A stretch of 64,000 nt of DNA from CAKRJP01 sp963597615 (GCA_963597615.1 CAVBQS010000050.1:1-64000), one strand, 5' to 3'; positions 18,729 through 28,655 are shown, counted from the stretch's first letter. The notes: generated by a model from the letters alone, not told the origin. Translations and numbers: made by a program.

Positions 18729-21700
18729 AGAATAAAATCCAGAAATTTTCAAAAGGAGACTTCCAGTCACTAAAACCTACTGTGTTATTTGATGAGACTA
18801 ACTTGGTGCTTATTATTGGCGAGGGTGAAGTGTTTCGGGGAAGCTTTACTTTGCGAACAGACATAGATGCCAGTATTCGAGGATTGGTATATGCTTCTTC
18901 TTTTCGGGTGAAGTTTAAGAATCAAGGATTTGAGGGGAATCCTGCCAAGGTTGACTTTACATACGATGGCAGGAATTTAAGACCGGGTCATGTGGAGCGG
19001 GGCGTTTTTACTGTGGTATGTGACGGAGGAGAGTTTGAGCTTGCCTTCACCGCCATTATAGAGAAGCCTTATGTAAATACTGCCTATGGAAAGATTCAGA
19101 GTACAGATGATTTTAAGAAACTGGCTGTGAAGGATTTTTCAGAGGCCGGAAGACTTTTCCGCTCAAAATCTTTTTATGAGATATTAAAATACGAGAACGA
19201 GCGAACCTTTTATCTTTATGATAATATGCGTAAGTGGTCCTTGGGAGATCAAGCCCTTGAAGAATTCCTTGTAGGAATTAAGCAAAAGGAATGTATTTTC
19301 TTAACCATTTCTGGGGAGGGAATGCTCTTTGAGGATATTAAAGAACCTACCAAGGCTACTTTGACCATTACAAAGAATACCTGGGGCTATATTCCGGTAA
19401 GAATTGAAACGGAAGGGGCTTTTATTTACGTATCCAGACCGGACATTACCACCGAAGACTTTGTGGGAAATGTTTATGAGTTTGAGTATTTTGTAAGACC
19501 AGAGCACTTACACGGTGGTCGCAACTTTGGAAAGATTAAATTTATCACTCCTTATGAAGAATTGACCTATGATATCGAAGTCTTGCAAAATCAGACCTAC
19601 GACGAAAATCATAGGATGCCGCAGCTTTTGTTGGCTCAGATTATTAAGGATTATATTGGATATTCTGCAGGAAGAATTGATCTAAATACCTGGACCGACA
19701 GTGCCACAGAGAAGGCTACTGCTCTTAGAAAGCTGGAGCCGGTCAATGAGATGTACCAGTTGATGCAGGCCCACATCTATGTCATTGGAAAGCGCATGGA
19801 AGAAGCCAAGAGTATTCTGGAAAACTATAATTACAATCGTTTTGCTATTGGAAAGGACGCCACTACCAACTGTTATTACCAATTTTTAACAGCTATGGTA
19901 AGGGGAGAGGATGGAGCAGACCATGCAGACCGGGTGCTGGATGAGATTGGAAAGACCTATATGCAGCACCAGGATTCCTGGATTTTGCTTTCCATGCTTC
20001 TTGAGATGGATCCAAGATACAAAAATGCCTACAAGCGCTTGGAAGTTTTAGAGCAACAATATCAGTTTGAAATCCATAGTGTCATTTACTATTTGCAGGC
20101 TTATTTGTGTTATCAGGAGAAACCTTCCCTCTTAAAGAAATTTGGACCTTTTGAAGTACAGGTATTAAATTTTGCCACCAAGTACCGCTTGATTACCAGA
20201 GAGGTAGCCCTCTATGTGGCAAACTTTATTAGCCAGCAGAAGTACTTTAATGATGCCATGTTTCGGATTTTGGTCAGGATCTACAATAGTTATGACGATC
20301 TGATGATTTTAAATACCATCTGTACCTTCCTGATTAAGGGAAATAAAAATGGAGGACAGTATTTTGCCTGGTATAAAAAGGCAGTGGATGCGGACCTTAA
20401 AATTGCTCAGCTTTATGAGTACTATATGATGACCATTGACGAGGATGATTTAAGAGATCCCCTGCCAAAATCTTTGATTTTGTATTTTATGCATGGAAAT
20501 ACCTTAAATTATCGGAAGGCTGCCTGCCTTTATGCTAACCTGGTGATCCATGAGGAGGAGGCGGGAGACCTCTATCTTGCTTATCGTGAGCAGATGGTGA
20601 AATTCACCTGGGACCAGTTAATGAAGCGGCATATTACAGAGGCCTTGAAGGTTCTCTACAAACGTTTTTGTACCGAGGATGAAATGACCTATGAAAGGCT
20701 TTTAGCCATGCGGGACATTTGCTATGCCTATGAGGTAAAAACTAAGACCAAGCATATGAAGTGTGTCTTGGTAATTGAAAAAGATGGCACCATTAGTCAG
20801 AGTGTTCCTTATGATGAAGATGAGGGAGCAGTAATCTGCCTTTACGATAAGGAAGCTCGCATTGTGTGGGAGGCCTTGAATGGAAGACATTATACGGATT
20901 CCATTGTCTTTGAAACCAAGAGACTCTTCTATGAACCAAGATTTTTGGATATGTGCAAACATTTTGCAAGGCCCGAGGATGAGACCAAGGAAGAGAAGGA
21001 TAAGCCAAGCCTTGCCAGTATTAAAGTAAATGGCATTGACGCTTATGATGAGAAGGAAGTCTTCCGTCTATGCAATCATCAGATCCGAGATACCAACTAT
21101 GAGGAAGATGACTTTATTACCCATTTGGCTTTTGCTCTTTTGCGCAGGGGACAGTATGACAAGGTGACCTTAATGTACCTGGCCAACTATTACTGTGGCC
21201 CTACCCAGGATATGAAGTATCTGTGGAAGATATTGAAAGAATATGAGATTCCTTCCTACAAGATGGCAGAGCGTATTATCACTCAGATGCTCTTTTCGGA
21301 AAATATGTTCCAGGAGGAGAAGATTTTCGAGGATTACTATCTTTCAGACAATGTGTACTTCCGCTTGAAACAGGCTTACCTTGCCTTTGCGTCTAGAGAG
21401 TATATTGTAAATGGAAGAGAGACCGATGAGGTTGTATTTGAGATTATCTGCAATGAATGCGACCAAAAGGAAGAACTGGCGGATATCTGTAAGATCGCTC
21501 TTTTAAAGTATTATTCTAGCAGAAGCTATGATTCGTCTTTGGAAAATATTCTCCATAATGTTTTAAGGGAAATGTGTGAGCGTCAGATGATCTTCCCTTA
21601 TTATTTAAAATATAAAAAAGAGTGGCTGAAAGAATTGCAGCTATATGATAAGACCATGATCCTTTATCAGGCTAGCCCGGGAAGCTGTGTTCGTCTCTAT

Positions 21701-22018
21701 TATAAGCTTAAGAAGGAAGGAAAAGAGTCTTTAGGCTACCAGTCTGAGCTTCTTACTCCTATGTATGAAAATATATATGTAAAACAGTTCGTGCTTTATG
21801 ATGACGAAAAAATCAGCTACTATATTCAAGAATTTAGAGGCCGTAAAAATGGAACCACAGATAAATTTATTTTACAGAATGAACGACATTTGAGTGTGGA
21901 AGGCAAATATGGCCGCTTAAATGAGATGACGGGAATGACACCGGCTAAGAAGAAAGAGGCCATGCTAAGTTACCAGGAAGAACTGATCTTAGCGGATCGA
22001 ATTTTCCAAATGTATTGA
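18725..22018 (+). CDS. Large DUF5717-type protein (beta-sandwich plus helical repeats)
   Basis: A 1097-residue protein without signal peptide or membrane segment, so probably cytosolic. From family memory it resembles DUF5717 proteins of Lachnospiraceae. Two beta-rich, immunoglobulin-like regions are visible at about 25-118 (IIGEGEVFRGSF, then ERGVFTVVCDGGEFELAFTA) and about 190-290. From about 295 to 980 it is mainly helical with TPR-like periodicity (YQLMQAHIYVIGKRMEEAKS), and the C-terminal 100 residues are basic and mixed. No enzyme motif is seen. The start is TTG, with AAAGGTG 6 bases upstream and a leader ORF ending on it. It is followed by the Hsp70-like gene after 59 bases. Function unknown; scaffold or client-binding roles are speculation. 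Confidence 0.85.
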   Translation: MKNKIQKFSKGDFQSLKPTVLFDETNLVLIIGEGEVFRGSFTLRTDIDASIRGLVYASSFRVKFKNQGFEGNPAKVDFTYDGRNLRPGHVERGVFTVVCDGGEFELAFTAIIEKPYVNTAYGKIQSTDDFKKLAVKDFSEAGRLFRSKSFYEILKYENERTFYLYDNMRKWSLGDQALEEFLVGIKQKECIFLTISGEGMLFEDIKEPTKATLTITKNTWGYIPVRIETEGAFIYVSRPDITTEDFVGNVYEFEYFVRPEHLHGGRNFGKIKFITPYEELTYDIEVLQNQTYDENHRMPQLLLAQIIKDYIGYSAGRIDLNTWTDSATEKATALRKLEPVNEMYQLMQAHIYVIGKRMEEAKSILENYNYNRFAIGKDATTNCYYQFLTAMVRGEDGADHADRVLDEIGKTYMQHQDSWILLSMLLEMDPRYKNAYKRLEVLEQQYQFEIHSVIYYLQAYLCYQEKPSLLKKFGPFEVQVLNFATKYRLITREVALYVANFISQQKYFNDAMFRILVRIYNSYDDLMILNTICTFLIKGNKNGGQYFAWYKKAVDADLKIAQLYEYYMMTIDEDDLRDPLPKSLILYFMHGNTLNYRKAACLYANLVIHEEEAGDLYLAYREQMVKFTWDQLMKRHITEALKVLYKRFCTEDEMTYERLLAMRDICYAYEVKTKTKHMKCVLVIEKDGTISQSVPYDEDEGAVICLYDKEARIVWEALNGRHYTDSIVFETKRLFYEPRFLDMCKHFARPEDETKEEKDKPSLASIKVNGIDAYDEKEVFRLCNHQIRDTNYEEDDFITHLAFALLRRGQYDKVTLMYLANYYCGPTQDMKYLWKILKEYEIPSYKMAERIITQMLFSENMFQEEKIFEDYYLSDNVYFRLKQAYLAFASREYIVNGRETDEVVFEIICNECDQKEELADICKIALLKYYSSRSYDSSLENILHNVLREMCERQMIFPYYLKYKKEWLKELQLYDKTMILYQASPGSCVRLYYKLKKEGKESLGYQSELLTPMYENIYVKQFVLYDDEKISYYIQEFRGRKNGTTDKFILQNERHLSVEGKYGRLNEMTGMTPAKKKEAMLSYQEELILADRIFQMY

Positions 22019-22077
22019 TTAAAAAGGGGCTCCTAAGACAAGGGGCTTCCTGCTATAAAGGGAAGGAGTAAATGTTC

Positions 22078-23361
22078 ATGATGAAAGGCAGTATCTTAGG
22101 ATATGATCTAAATGAAAAGAGCTGTCAGATTAGTTATTATGATGAATCCAAGGATGAACCAGAAACCATGGAGACTGCCGTGGATAATTACCAGATTCCG
22201 GTACTTTTAGGCTTTTACAAAGAACATTGGGTTTATGGAAGAGAAGCGAAAAGACTTCTAGGTATTGGGGAGGGGGAAATCCTTACCGACCTATTTCAAA
22301 AGGCTTTTCACAGGGAAAAGGTTAAGATTGGAAATCGCATGCACGATGGGGTATGGCTTTTATCGAAATTTATTCAGATGACCCTTCGAGATTTTCGAGA
22401 GATTAGTTATCTGACCTTTTCGGTGCCGGAGACCAACATTGATATGTCCAATATGCTAAAGGGTATTGGTCAATATCTAGGAGTCCCTAAAAATAATGTA
22501 TTTGTACAGGACTACAAAGAAAGCTTTTGTCATTACATGTTCTACCAACCCAAGGAATTGTGGCAGTATGAATCAGCTATGTTTTACTGTGATGCCAAAG
22601 AGATTCGTGCCTTTATGCTTCGAAGACTTAATGTGGCCGGAGGAAAGAAGGGAGAGTCCTTTGTCACTGTAGATGAGGTGGCCAATGCCCAGATGGAGGA
22701 ACTAGAAGCTCTTTCTCCTGTAATGAACGTAGACAAGGCCAAGGATGCTGATTCCCAGTTTAAGTCCTTTATTGAAAATGTTTTTGATAAAAAAGTTGTT
22801 TCTTCCGTATACCTGACAGGAGAGGGTTTTGAAAATAATTGGTATCCCAACTCTTTAAAGGTCCTATGTAACGGCAGAAGAGCTTTTTTGGGAAATAATC
22901 TCTATAGTAAGGGTGCCTGCTATACCTCCATTCGAAAGAGTATGGAGTTTTCAGAAGGGCCAACCTACTTAGATGAGACGACTTTAGCTGAACAAATCTG
23001 TCTTAGAATGCGAGTAAATGGACAGGAAAGCTGGTTTCCGGTGGTATCCTGGGGAGCTAGATGGTATGAAGCAGATAATTCCTGGGAAGTGATTTTAGAG
23101 GATGCCTCAGATATTGAGATTCATATTGAGAGCCTGACAGGGGAGGACCTTCGGGTGGAAACTGTTTCTTTAGAGGGACTTCCGGAGCGAAAAGATTACT
23201 CCCTTCGCATTCTCATCGAAGTTATTTTTCTTGATGAAAAGACCTGCAAGTTGGTATTTCGGGATGTAGGATTTGGAGAATTCCATCCCGCATCAGATTT
23301 CAGAGTGGAGAAAGAAATACATTTAGGAGGCATCAATGGGCAGTTTAATTCTATGTCATAG
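22078..23361 (+). CDS. DUF5716-type protein with degenerate Hsp70/actin-like fold
   Basis: A 427-residue soluble protein that seems to follow the order of the Hsp70/actin ATPase fold. Residues 6-21 (ILGYDLNEKSCQISYY) resemble phosphate-1 strands and turn; 167-178 (AMFYCDAKEIRA) sits where phosphate-2 DxGGGT would be but lacks the glycines; 244-251 (VYLTGEGF) matches the adenosine motif, followed by FLGNNLYSKGACY like the terminal helix of the fold. The C-terminal 130 residues are beta-rich, like a substrate-binding domain in position only. The ATG at 22078 lies 9 bases from AAGGAG; ATGs at 22072 and 22081 are alternatives. The fold call is my inference from motif order, with weak sequence identity. 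Confidence 0.75.
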   Translation: MMKGSILGYDLNEKSCQISYYDESKDEPETMETAVDNYQIPVLLGFYKEHWVYGREAKRLLGIGEGEILTDLFQKAFHREKVKIGNRMHDGVWLLSKFIQMTLRDFREISYLTFSVPETNIDMSNMLKGIGQYLGVPKNNVFVQDYKESFCHYMFYQPKELWQYESAMFYCDAKEIRAFMLRRLNVAGGKKGESFVTVDEVANAQMEELEALSPVMNVDKAKDADSQFKSFIENVFDKKVVSSVYLTGEGFENNWYPNSLKVLCNGRRAFLGNNLYSKGACYTSIRKSMEFSEGPTYLDETTLAEQICLRMRVNGQESWFPVVSWGARWYEADNSWEVILEDASDIEIHIESLTGEDLRVETVSLEGLPERKDYSLRILIEVIFLDEKTCKLVFRDVGFGEFHPASDFRVEKEIHLGGINGQFNSMS

Positions 23362-24106
23362 AAAAAGGGCAGGACAGCCTTATGAAATATCCAGAGTTCA
23401 TATTAGAATCTATACCATAGAGGAATTATGCTATTACATTTGCAATAATCTTTATCTGGTGGATTATACGATAGTAAACCGTCAGCTCTGTGACTGGATT
23501 CGGGACGAACTGGAGCTTAAAAATTTGTCCAAGCACTTAAGAGAATCCTTAAATCAGAACTGTTCCACAGAACAATTTATTATTCAGATTCTAAGAGAAT
23601 CTAATATTTATTCCACTGTGGAGATTCATAAGATTCAGGGAATCTTAGACCGCCTGCAAAATCAAAAGGATGTGGAACGAAAAAAATATAAAGCAGATAG
23701 TCTCCAGGAAAGTGGCGAGTATGAATCAGCCATTTTGGTTTATCAATCCATAATAAATTCAGATTGGGATGAAAGTGTAAAAGATACTTTTTACGGCCAT
23801 GTTTATGCATGCCTTGGAACTGCCTATGGACATTTGTTTTTGTACCAGGAAGCAGCTGCTGTCTATGAGAAGGCCTATGAGATTTGTAAAGAAGAAGATA
23901 TTCTAAAAGCTTACTTATATGCATGTATGAAAGGCTATCCGCCGGAGAAATATGTAAAGATGTTATCTGGAAATACCGCCTTTTTAACTATGGATGGGGT
24001 CATTAAAGATGAGATCAGACAGGCAAAGGCAGAGGTGGATCCGGATCTTCCAGAAACTGCGTTTGAAAAATGGAAGGTAGATTATAGAAGGATTGGAAAA
24101 GGATAA
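23336..24106 (+). CDS. TPR-repeat protein of the DUF5717 cluster
   Basis: A 256-residue soluble helical protein overlapping the previous gene by 26 bases, with AGGAGG at 23325-23330 five bases before the ATG, so it is tightly coupled. Residues about 130-205 read as one or more TPR units: KADSLQESGEYESAILVYQS, then CLGTAYGHLFLYQEAAAVYEKAYE, which has the usual small-residue and aromatic spacing. The N-terminal 110 residues are helical and unfamiliar (EELCYYICNNLYLVDYTIVN). The position suggests it assembles with the two upstream proteins. Function unknown. It ends before a separate purF promoter. Confidence 0.85.
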   Translation: MGSLILCHRKRAGQPYEISRVHIRIYTIEELCYYICNNLYLVDYTIVNRQLCDWIRDELELKNLSKHLRESLNQNCSTEQFIIQILRESNIYSTVEIHKIQGILDRLQNQKDVERKKYKADSLQESGEYESAILVYQSIINSDWDESVKDTFYGHVYACLGTAYGHLFLYQEAAAVYEKAYEICKEEDILKAYLYACMKGYPPEKYVKMLSGNTAFLTMDGVIKDEIRQAKAEVDPDLPETAFEKWKVDYRRIGKG

Positions 24107-24112
24107 TAGAGA

Positions 24113-24141
24113 TTGTTTTTTTGAAATCCTTATATTATACT
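24113..24141 (+). promoter_or_regulatory. Promoter of purF
   Basis: TTGTTT at 24113-24118, a 17-base spacer and TATACT at 24136-24141. The leader of roughly 30 bases leaves no room for a purine riboswitch. Confidence 0.6.
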
Positions 24142-24173
24142 GATGAACAGACAAAAGTTAAAGGAGTGCACAC

Positions 24174-25601
24174 ATGAGTGAATTTGATAAGTTAACAACA
24201 GGTCTTGGTGAAGAATGTGGTGTCTTTGGGGCTTATGATATGGACGGAGGGGACGTAGCCTCCTCTGTATATTATGGGCTCTTTGCTTTGCAGCACAGAG
24301 GACAGGAAAGCTGTGGTATTGCAGTAACAGATACTTATGGCGAGAGAAAGATGCGTTCAAAGAAGGGTCTTGGGCTTGTAAATGAGGTTTTTGATGAAGA
24401 GAATTTAGAAGCTCTAAAGGGAAACTTAGGAATTGGACATGTTCGTTATTCTACAGCAGGTGCCAGCAATGCCCAGAATGCTATGCCTTTGGTTATTAAC
24501 TACGTGAAGGGTATCTTGGGATTGGCCCACAATGGTAATCTTACCAACGCAGTGGAACTTCGTAAAGAGTTAGAATATACAGGAGCAATTTTCCAGACCA
24601 CCATTGATTCTGAGGTGATTGCTTATCATATTGCAAGAGAACGTTTAAATACAGCCAATGTTGAAGAAGCTGTAAGAAATGCCATGAAGAAGATTAAGGG
24701 AGCATATGCTCTGGTTATTTCTTCTCCACGTAAGCTGATTGGAGCAAGAGATCCTTGGGGATTAAAGCCTCTTTGCATTGGTAAGAGAGACAATACCTAT
24801 TTCCTTGCATCGGAAAGCTGTGCCATTGCAGCTGTAGACGGAGAGTTTGTTCGTGATGTGCTTCCAGGAGAAATCGTAAGCTTTACAAAGCACGGCATTA
24901 AGTCTGATACCTCTATGATGATCGACCCAGCCAAGCAGGCAAGATGTATTTTTGAGTATATTTACTTTGCCCGCAAGGACAGCGTTATTGATGACGTAAA
25001 TGTATATCATTCCAGAATCGTTGCAGGAAAAGCCCTGGCAGAATCTTATCCTGTAGATGCAGATTTAGTAGTGGGAGTTCCGGATTCCGGTTTGGTAGCT
25101 GCTATGGGATATTCCCAGCATACCGGTATTCCTTATGGAATGGCCTTCCATAAGAATGGCTATGTAGGAAGAACCTTTATTAAGCCAAAACAGAGCCAGA
25201 GAGAAAGTAGTGTTAAAATTAAATTAAATGTAATCAGTGAAGTGGTAAAGGGTAAGAGAATTGTTATGGTAGATGATTCTATCGTAAGAGGAACTACCTG
25301 TGCCAACATTATTAAGATGTTAAAAAAGGCAGGAGCTACCGAGGTTCACGTTAGAATCAGTTCCCCACCTTTCTTATATCCATGCTACTTTGGTACCGAC
25401 GTGCCATCCAATGAGCAGTTAATTGCCCATTCTCATACTACTGAGGAGATTCGTGAGTTAATCGGTGCGGACTCTCTTGGATATATGGAGATTGGAAAAC
25501 TTCAGGAGATGGTAGGAGACCTTAAATTCTGTGATGCATGTTTCACAGGCAATTATCCAATGGAAGTTCCTGGAGAAGATGTTTCTCATGCATTTGATTA
25601 A
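24174..25601 (+). CDS. purF: Amidophosphoribosyltransferase
   Basis: Catalyses the first committed step of purine synthesis, PRPP plus glutamine to phosphoribosylamine. At 475 residues it is complete. Cys15 in EECGVFG would become the N-terminal nucleophile after removal of a 14-residue propeptide, as in the Bacillus-type enzyme. The PRPP loop IVMVDDSIVRGTT is at about 362-374, and Cys residues in ARCIFEY, YPCYFG and CDACFTGNYP fit the Fe4S4 ligands of that type. AAAGGAG precedes the ATG. purB follows after 69 bases, and the rest of the pur pathway is not in this window. Confidence 0.97.
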   Translation: MSEFDKLTTGLGEECGVFGAYDMDGGDVASSVYYGLFALQHRGQESCGIAVTDTYGERKMRSKKGLGLVNEVFDEENLEALKGNLGIGHVRYSTAGASNAQNAMPLVINYVKGILGLAHNGNLTNAVELRKELEYTGAIFQTTIDSEVIAYHIARERLNTANVEEAVRNAMKKIKGAYALVISSPRKLIGARDPWGLKPLCIGKRDNTYFLASESCAIAAVDGEFVRDVLPGEIVSFTKHGIKSDTSMMIDPAKQARCIFEYIYFARKDSVIDDVNVYHSRIVAGKALAESYPVDADLVVGVPDSGLVAAMGYSQHTGIPYGMAFHKNGYVGRTFIKPKQSQRESSVKIKLNVISEVVKGKRIVMVDDSIVRGTTCANIIKMLKKAGATEVHVRISSPPFLYPCYFGTDVPSNEQLIAHSHTTEEIRELIGADSLGYMEIGKLQEMVGDLKFCDACFTGNYPMEVPGEDVSHAFD

Positions 25602-25670
25602 TAAGAAGTATCTGATTTTTATCTGATTCATAGAAGAACTGTTTATAGAAAAATTTAGGAGGATTTACTC

Positions 25671-27104
25671 ATGAGTAACGATAGATATCAAAGTCCGCTT
25701 TCCGAGCGTTATGCCAGCAAAGAGATGCAGTATATTTTCTCTCCAGATAAGAAGTTTAGAACCTGGAGAAAACTTTGGATCGCTCTTGCAGAGACAGAAA
25801 GAGAGCTGGGGCTTCCCATTACAGAGGAGCAGATTGCAGAGCTTAAGGAACATGCAGAGGATATTAATTATGATGTAGCTAAGGCTAGAGAGAAGGAAGT
25901 GCGTCATGATGTAATGTCCCATGTGTATGCCTATGGTGTTCAGTGTCCGAAGGCAAAGGGAATCATACATTTAGGAGCAACTTCCTGCTATGTAGGTGAC
26001 AATACCGATGTGATCTTAATGGCAGAAGCCTTGGGTTTAGTAAAGAAAAAATTAGTAAATGTTATTGCAGAATTGGCTAAGTTTGCAGATGCCAACAAGG
26101 ACCTTCCGACTTTGGCCTTTACCCATTTCCAGCCGGCACAACCTACCACTGTTGGTAAGCGCGCTACCCTGTGGATGCAGGAATTTATGATGGATCTTGA
26201 AGATCTTAATTATGTTAGAAGTACTTTGAAGCTTTTGGGTTCTAAGGGAACTACCGGTACCCAGGCAAGCTTTTTGGAGTTATTTGATGGAGATCAGGAG
26301 ACTATCGATAAGATTGATCCAATGATCGCAGAGAAGATGGGATTTGAGGCCTGCTACCCAGTTTCCGGACAGACCTATTCTCGAAAGGTTGACACCCGGG
26401 TATTAAATGTCCTGGCAGGTATTGCGGCCAGTGCCCATAAGTTCTCTAACGATATCCGTCTCCTTCAGCATTTGAAGGAAGTAGAAGAACCTTTTGAAAA
26501 ATCTCAGATTGGATCTTCCGCTATGGCCTATAAGAGAAATCCAATGAGAAGTGAGCGTATTGCTTCCCTGTCTCGTTATGTGATGATTGATGCCTTAAAT
26601 CCAGCCATCACATCCGCAACCCAGTGGTTTGAGAGAACCTTAGATGACTCTGCAAATAAGCGTCTTAGTGTTCCGGAAGGCTTTCTTGCAATTGATGGAA
26701 TCTTGGACCTTTGCATGAATGTAGTAGACGGCCTTGTGGTTTATCCAAAGGTAATTGAAAAGCGCCTTATGTCAGAGCTTCCATTTATGGCTACAGAGAA
26801 TATTATGATGGATGCTGTTAAGGCTGGAGGAGACAGACAGGAACTTCACGAGAGAATCCGTGAACTTTCTATGGAAGCCGGAAGAAATGTAAAAGAAAAA
26901 GGATTAGACAATAATCTCTTAGAGCTCATTGCAGCTGATCCAGCATTTAACCTTACAGAGGAAGAACTTAAGAAAACTATGGATCCTGCTAAGTATACAG
27001 GAAGAGCCAAGGTTCAGGTAGAAGCCTTCCTTAAGAATAATGTTGCACCGATTTTAGAGGCCAACAAAGAAGCTCTTGGAATGACTGCGGAGATTAATGT
27101 GTAA
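25671..27104 (+). CDS. purB: Adenylosuccinate lyase
   Basis: Acts twice in purine synthesis: splits SAICAR and adenylosuccinate, releasing fumarate. The 477-residue protein has the fumarase/aspartase-superfamily signature GSSAMAYKRNPMRSERI, the AYKRNPM variant found in many anaerobes and in eukaryotic ADSL rather than the MPYKRNP form. HLGATSCYVGDN and THFQPAQPTTVGKR supply substrate-binding His and Thr residues. AGGAGG precedes the ATG, and a stable GC-rich hairpin lies downstream. Confidence 0.96.
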   Translation: MSNDRYQSPLSERYASKEMQYIFSPDKKFRTWRKLWIALAETERELGLPITEEQIAELKEHAEDINYDVAKAREKEVRHDVMSHVYAYGVQCPKAKGIIHLGATSCYVGDNTDVILMAEALGLVKKKLVNVIAELAKFADANKDLPTLAFTHFQPAQPTTVGKRATLWMQEFMMDLEDLNYVRSTLKLLGSKGTTGTQASFLELFDGDQETIDKIDPMIAEKMGFEACYPVSGQTYSRKVDTRVLNVLAGIAASAHKFSNDIRLLQHLKEVEEPFEKSQIGSSAMAYKRNPMRSERIASLSRYVMIDALNPAITSATQWFERTLDDSANKRLSVPEGFLAIDGILDLCMNVVDGLVVYPKVIEKRLMSELPFMATENIMMDAVKAGGDRQELHERIRELSMEAGRNVKEKGLDNNLLELIAADPAFNLTEEELKKTMDPAKYTGRAKVQVEAFLKNNVAPILEANKEALGMTAEINV

Positions 27105-27125
27105 TGAATAACCCTTTTGGGGATG

Positions 27126-27152
27126 ACCCCACACTCTAACAGAGTGTGGGGT
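27126..27152 (+). terminator. Stable GC-rich stem-loop between purB and gltX
   Basis: ACCCCACACTCT (27126-27137) pairs perfectly with AGAGTGTGGGGT (27141-27152) across a three-base loop. No T-run follows on either strand, so it may be an RNA processing or stability element rather than an intrinsic terminator. Confidence 0.6.
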
Positions 27153-27194
27153 TAAAGTAGTTACAAAATATAATGATTTAGGAGATAGATTAAA

Positions 27195-28655
27195 ATGAGT
27201 AAAGTAAGAACTAGATTCGCACCAAGTCCTACTGGAAGAATGCATGTAGGTAATTTAAGAACTGCGCTCTATGCTTATTTAATTGCCAAGCATGAGGACG
27301 GAGATTTTATCCTTCGAATTGAGGATACAGATCAAGAGCGTTATGTAGATGGTGCCCTTGAAATTATTTATCGCACCCTGGAAAGAACAGGTCTGATCCA
27401 CGATGAAGGACCAGACAAGGATGGAGGCGTAGGCCCTTATGTTCAGAGTGAACGTAATGAATCTGGTTTATATTTAGAATATGCAAAAAAATTAATTGAT
27501 CAGGGAGATGCCTACTATTGCTTCTGTGATAAGGAAAGATTGGAATCTTTAAAGACCACTGTTTCTGAAGATGGTTTAGAGATTCATATCTATGACAAGC
27601 ATTGCTTGCACTTAAGCAAAGAGGAAATCGAGGCAAATCTTCAGGCTGGAAAGCCATATGTTATTCGTTTTAACATGCCTACAGAAGGAACTACTACCTT
27701 TAGCGATGACATTTACGGAGACATCACTGTACCTAATAAGGAGATGGAAGATTTAATTCTTATTAAGTCTGACGGATATCCAACCTATAATTTTGCAAAT
27801 GTAATTGATGACCACTTAATGGGAATTACCCATGTGGTTCGCGGAAATGAGTATTTATCATCTGCACCAAAGTACAATCGAATTTATGAGGCCTTTGGAT
27901 GGGAGATTCCAACTTACGTGCACTGTCCATTGATTACTGATGAGACCCACAAGAAGCTTAGCAAGCGTTGTGGACACTCTTCTTACGAGGATTTAATTGA
28001 ACAAGGATTTTTAACAGAGGCTGTGGTAAATTATGTGGCTCTTCTTGGATGGTGCCCTACAGATAATAAGGAGATTTTCTCTTTAGAGGAGTTAGTAGAG
28101 GCCTTTGATTATCGTCACATGAACAAGTCTCCGGCAGTATTTGACGTGGTAAAACTTCGCTGGATGAACAGTGAATATATGAAGGCAATGGATGATGACA
28201 AGTTCTATGAGATGGCCCTTCCATATATTAAAGAGGTCATTAGCAAGGACTATGATTTAAAGAAGATTGCAGCTATGGTAAAGACTCGTATCGAAGTATT
28301 TCCTGACATTAAAGAGCATATTGATTTCTTCCAGGAACTGCCAGAGTATGATACTGCTATGTACTGCCATAAGAAGATGAAGACTGATGAGGAGAAGTCT
28401 CTTCAGGTATTACAAGACGTCCTTCCTCTTTTAGAGCAGCAGGAAGATTTTAGTAATGATGCTTTGTTTGCACTTCTCAAGGAATATGTTTCCGAAAAGG
28501 GCTTAAAGGTTGGTTATGTAATGTGGCCAATCCGTACTGCAGTGTCTGGAAAGCAGAGCACTCCAGGAGGCGCTACAGAGCTTATGGAGGTCTTGGGAAA
28601 AGAAGAATCTATTTCCCGTATCAAAAAAGGAATCCAGTTACTGGAAAACTTATAA
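27195..28655 (+). CDS. gltX: Glutamate-tRNA ligase
   Basis: Charges tRNA-Glu (and possibly tRNA-Gln, followed by amidation) in the cytosol. A 486-residue class I synthetase: the HIGH-type motif is PSPTGRMHVGNLRTALY at about residues 11-27 and the KMSKS-type motif is KKLSKRCG at about 252-259. LRIEDTDQERYV is the conserved binding segment. The C-terminal helical anticodon-binding domain is present and normal in length. TTAGGAG precedes the ATG. Confidence 0.96.
   Translation: MSKVRTRFAPSPTGRMHVGNLRTALYAYLIAKHEDGDFILRIEDTDQERYVDGALEIIYRTLERTGLIHDEGPDKDGGVGPYVQSERNESGLYLEYAKKLIDQGDAYYCFCDKERLESLKTTVSEDGLEIHIYDKHCLHLSKEEIEANLQAGKPYVIRFNMPTEGTTTFSDDIYGDITVPNKEMEDLILIKSDGYPTYNFANVIDDHLMGITHVVRGNEYLSSAPKYNRIYEAFGWEIPTYVHCPLITDETHKKLSKRCGHSSYEDLIEQGFLTEAVVNYVALLGWCPTDNKEIFSLEELVEAFDYRHMNKSPAVFDVVKLRWMNSEYMKAMDDDKFYEMALPYIKEVISKDYDLKKIAAMVKTRIEVFPDIKEHIDFFQELPEYDTAMYCHKKMKTDEEKSLQVLQDVLPLLEQQEDFSNDALFALLKEYVSEKGLKVGYVMWPIRTAVSGKQSTPGGATELMEVLGKEESISRIKKGIQLLENL

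Noticed and set aside
24107..24173. Purine riboswitch before purF
   Set aside because: Only about 30 bases lie between the proposed promoter and the start codon, too short for the aptamer, and no aptamer core is visible.
27126..27152. Classical Rho-independent terminator after purB
   Set aside because: The stem is strong but no T-run follows, so I describe it as a stem-loop of uncertain role rather than a certain terminator.
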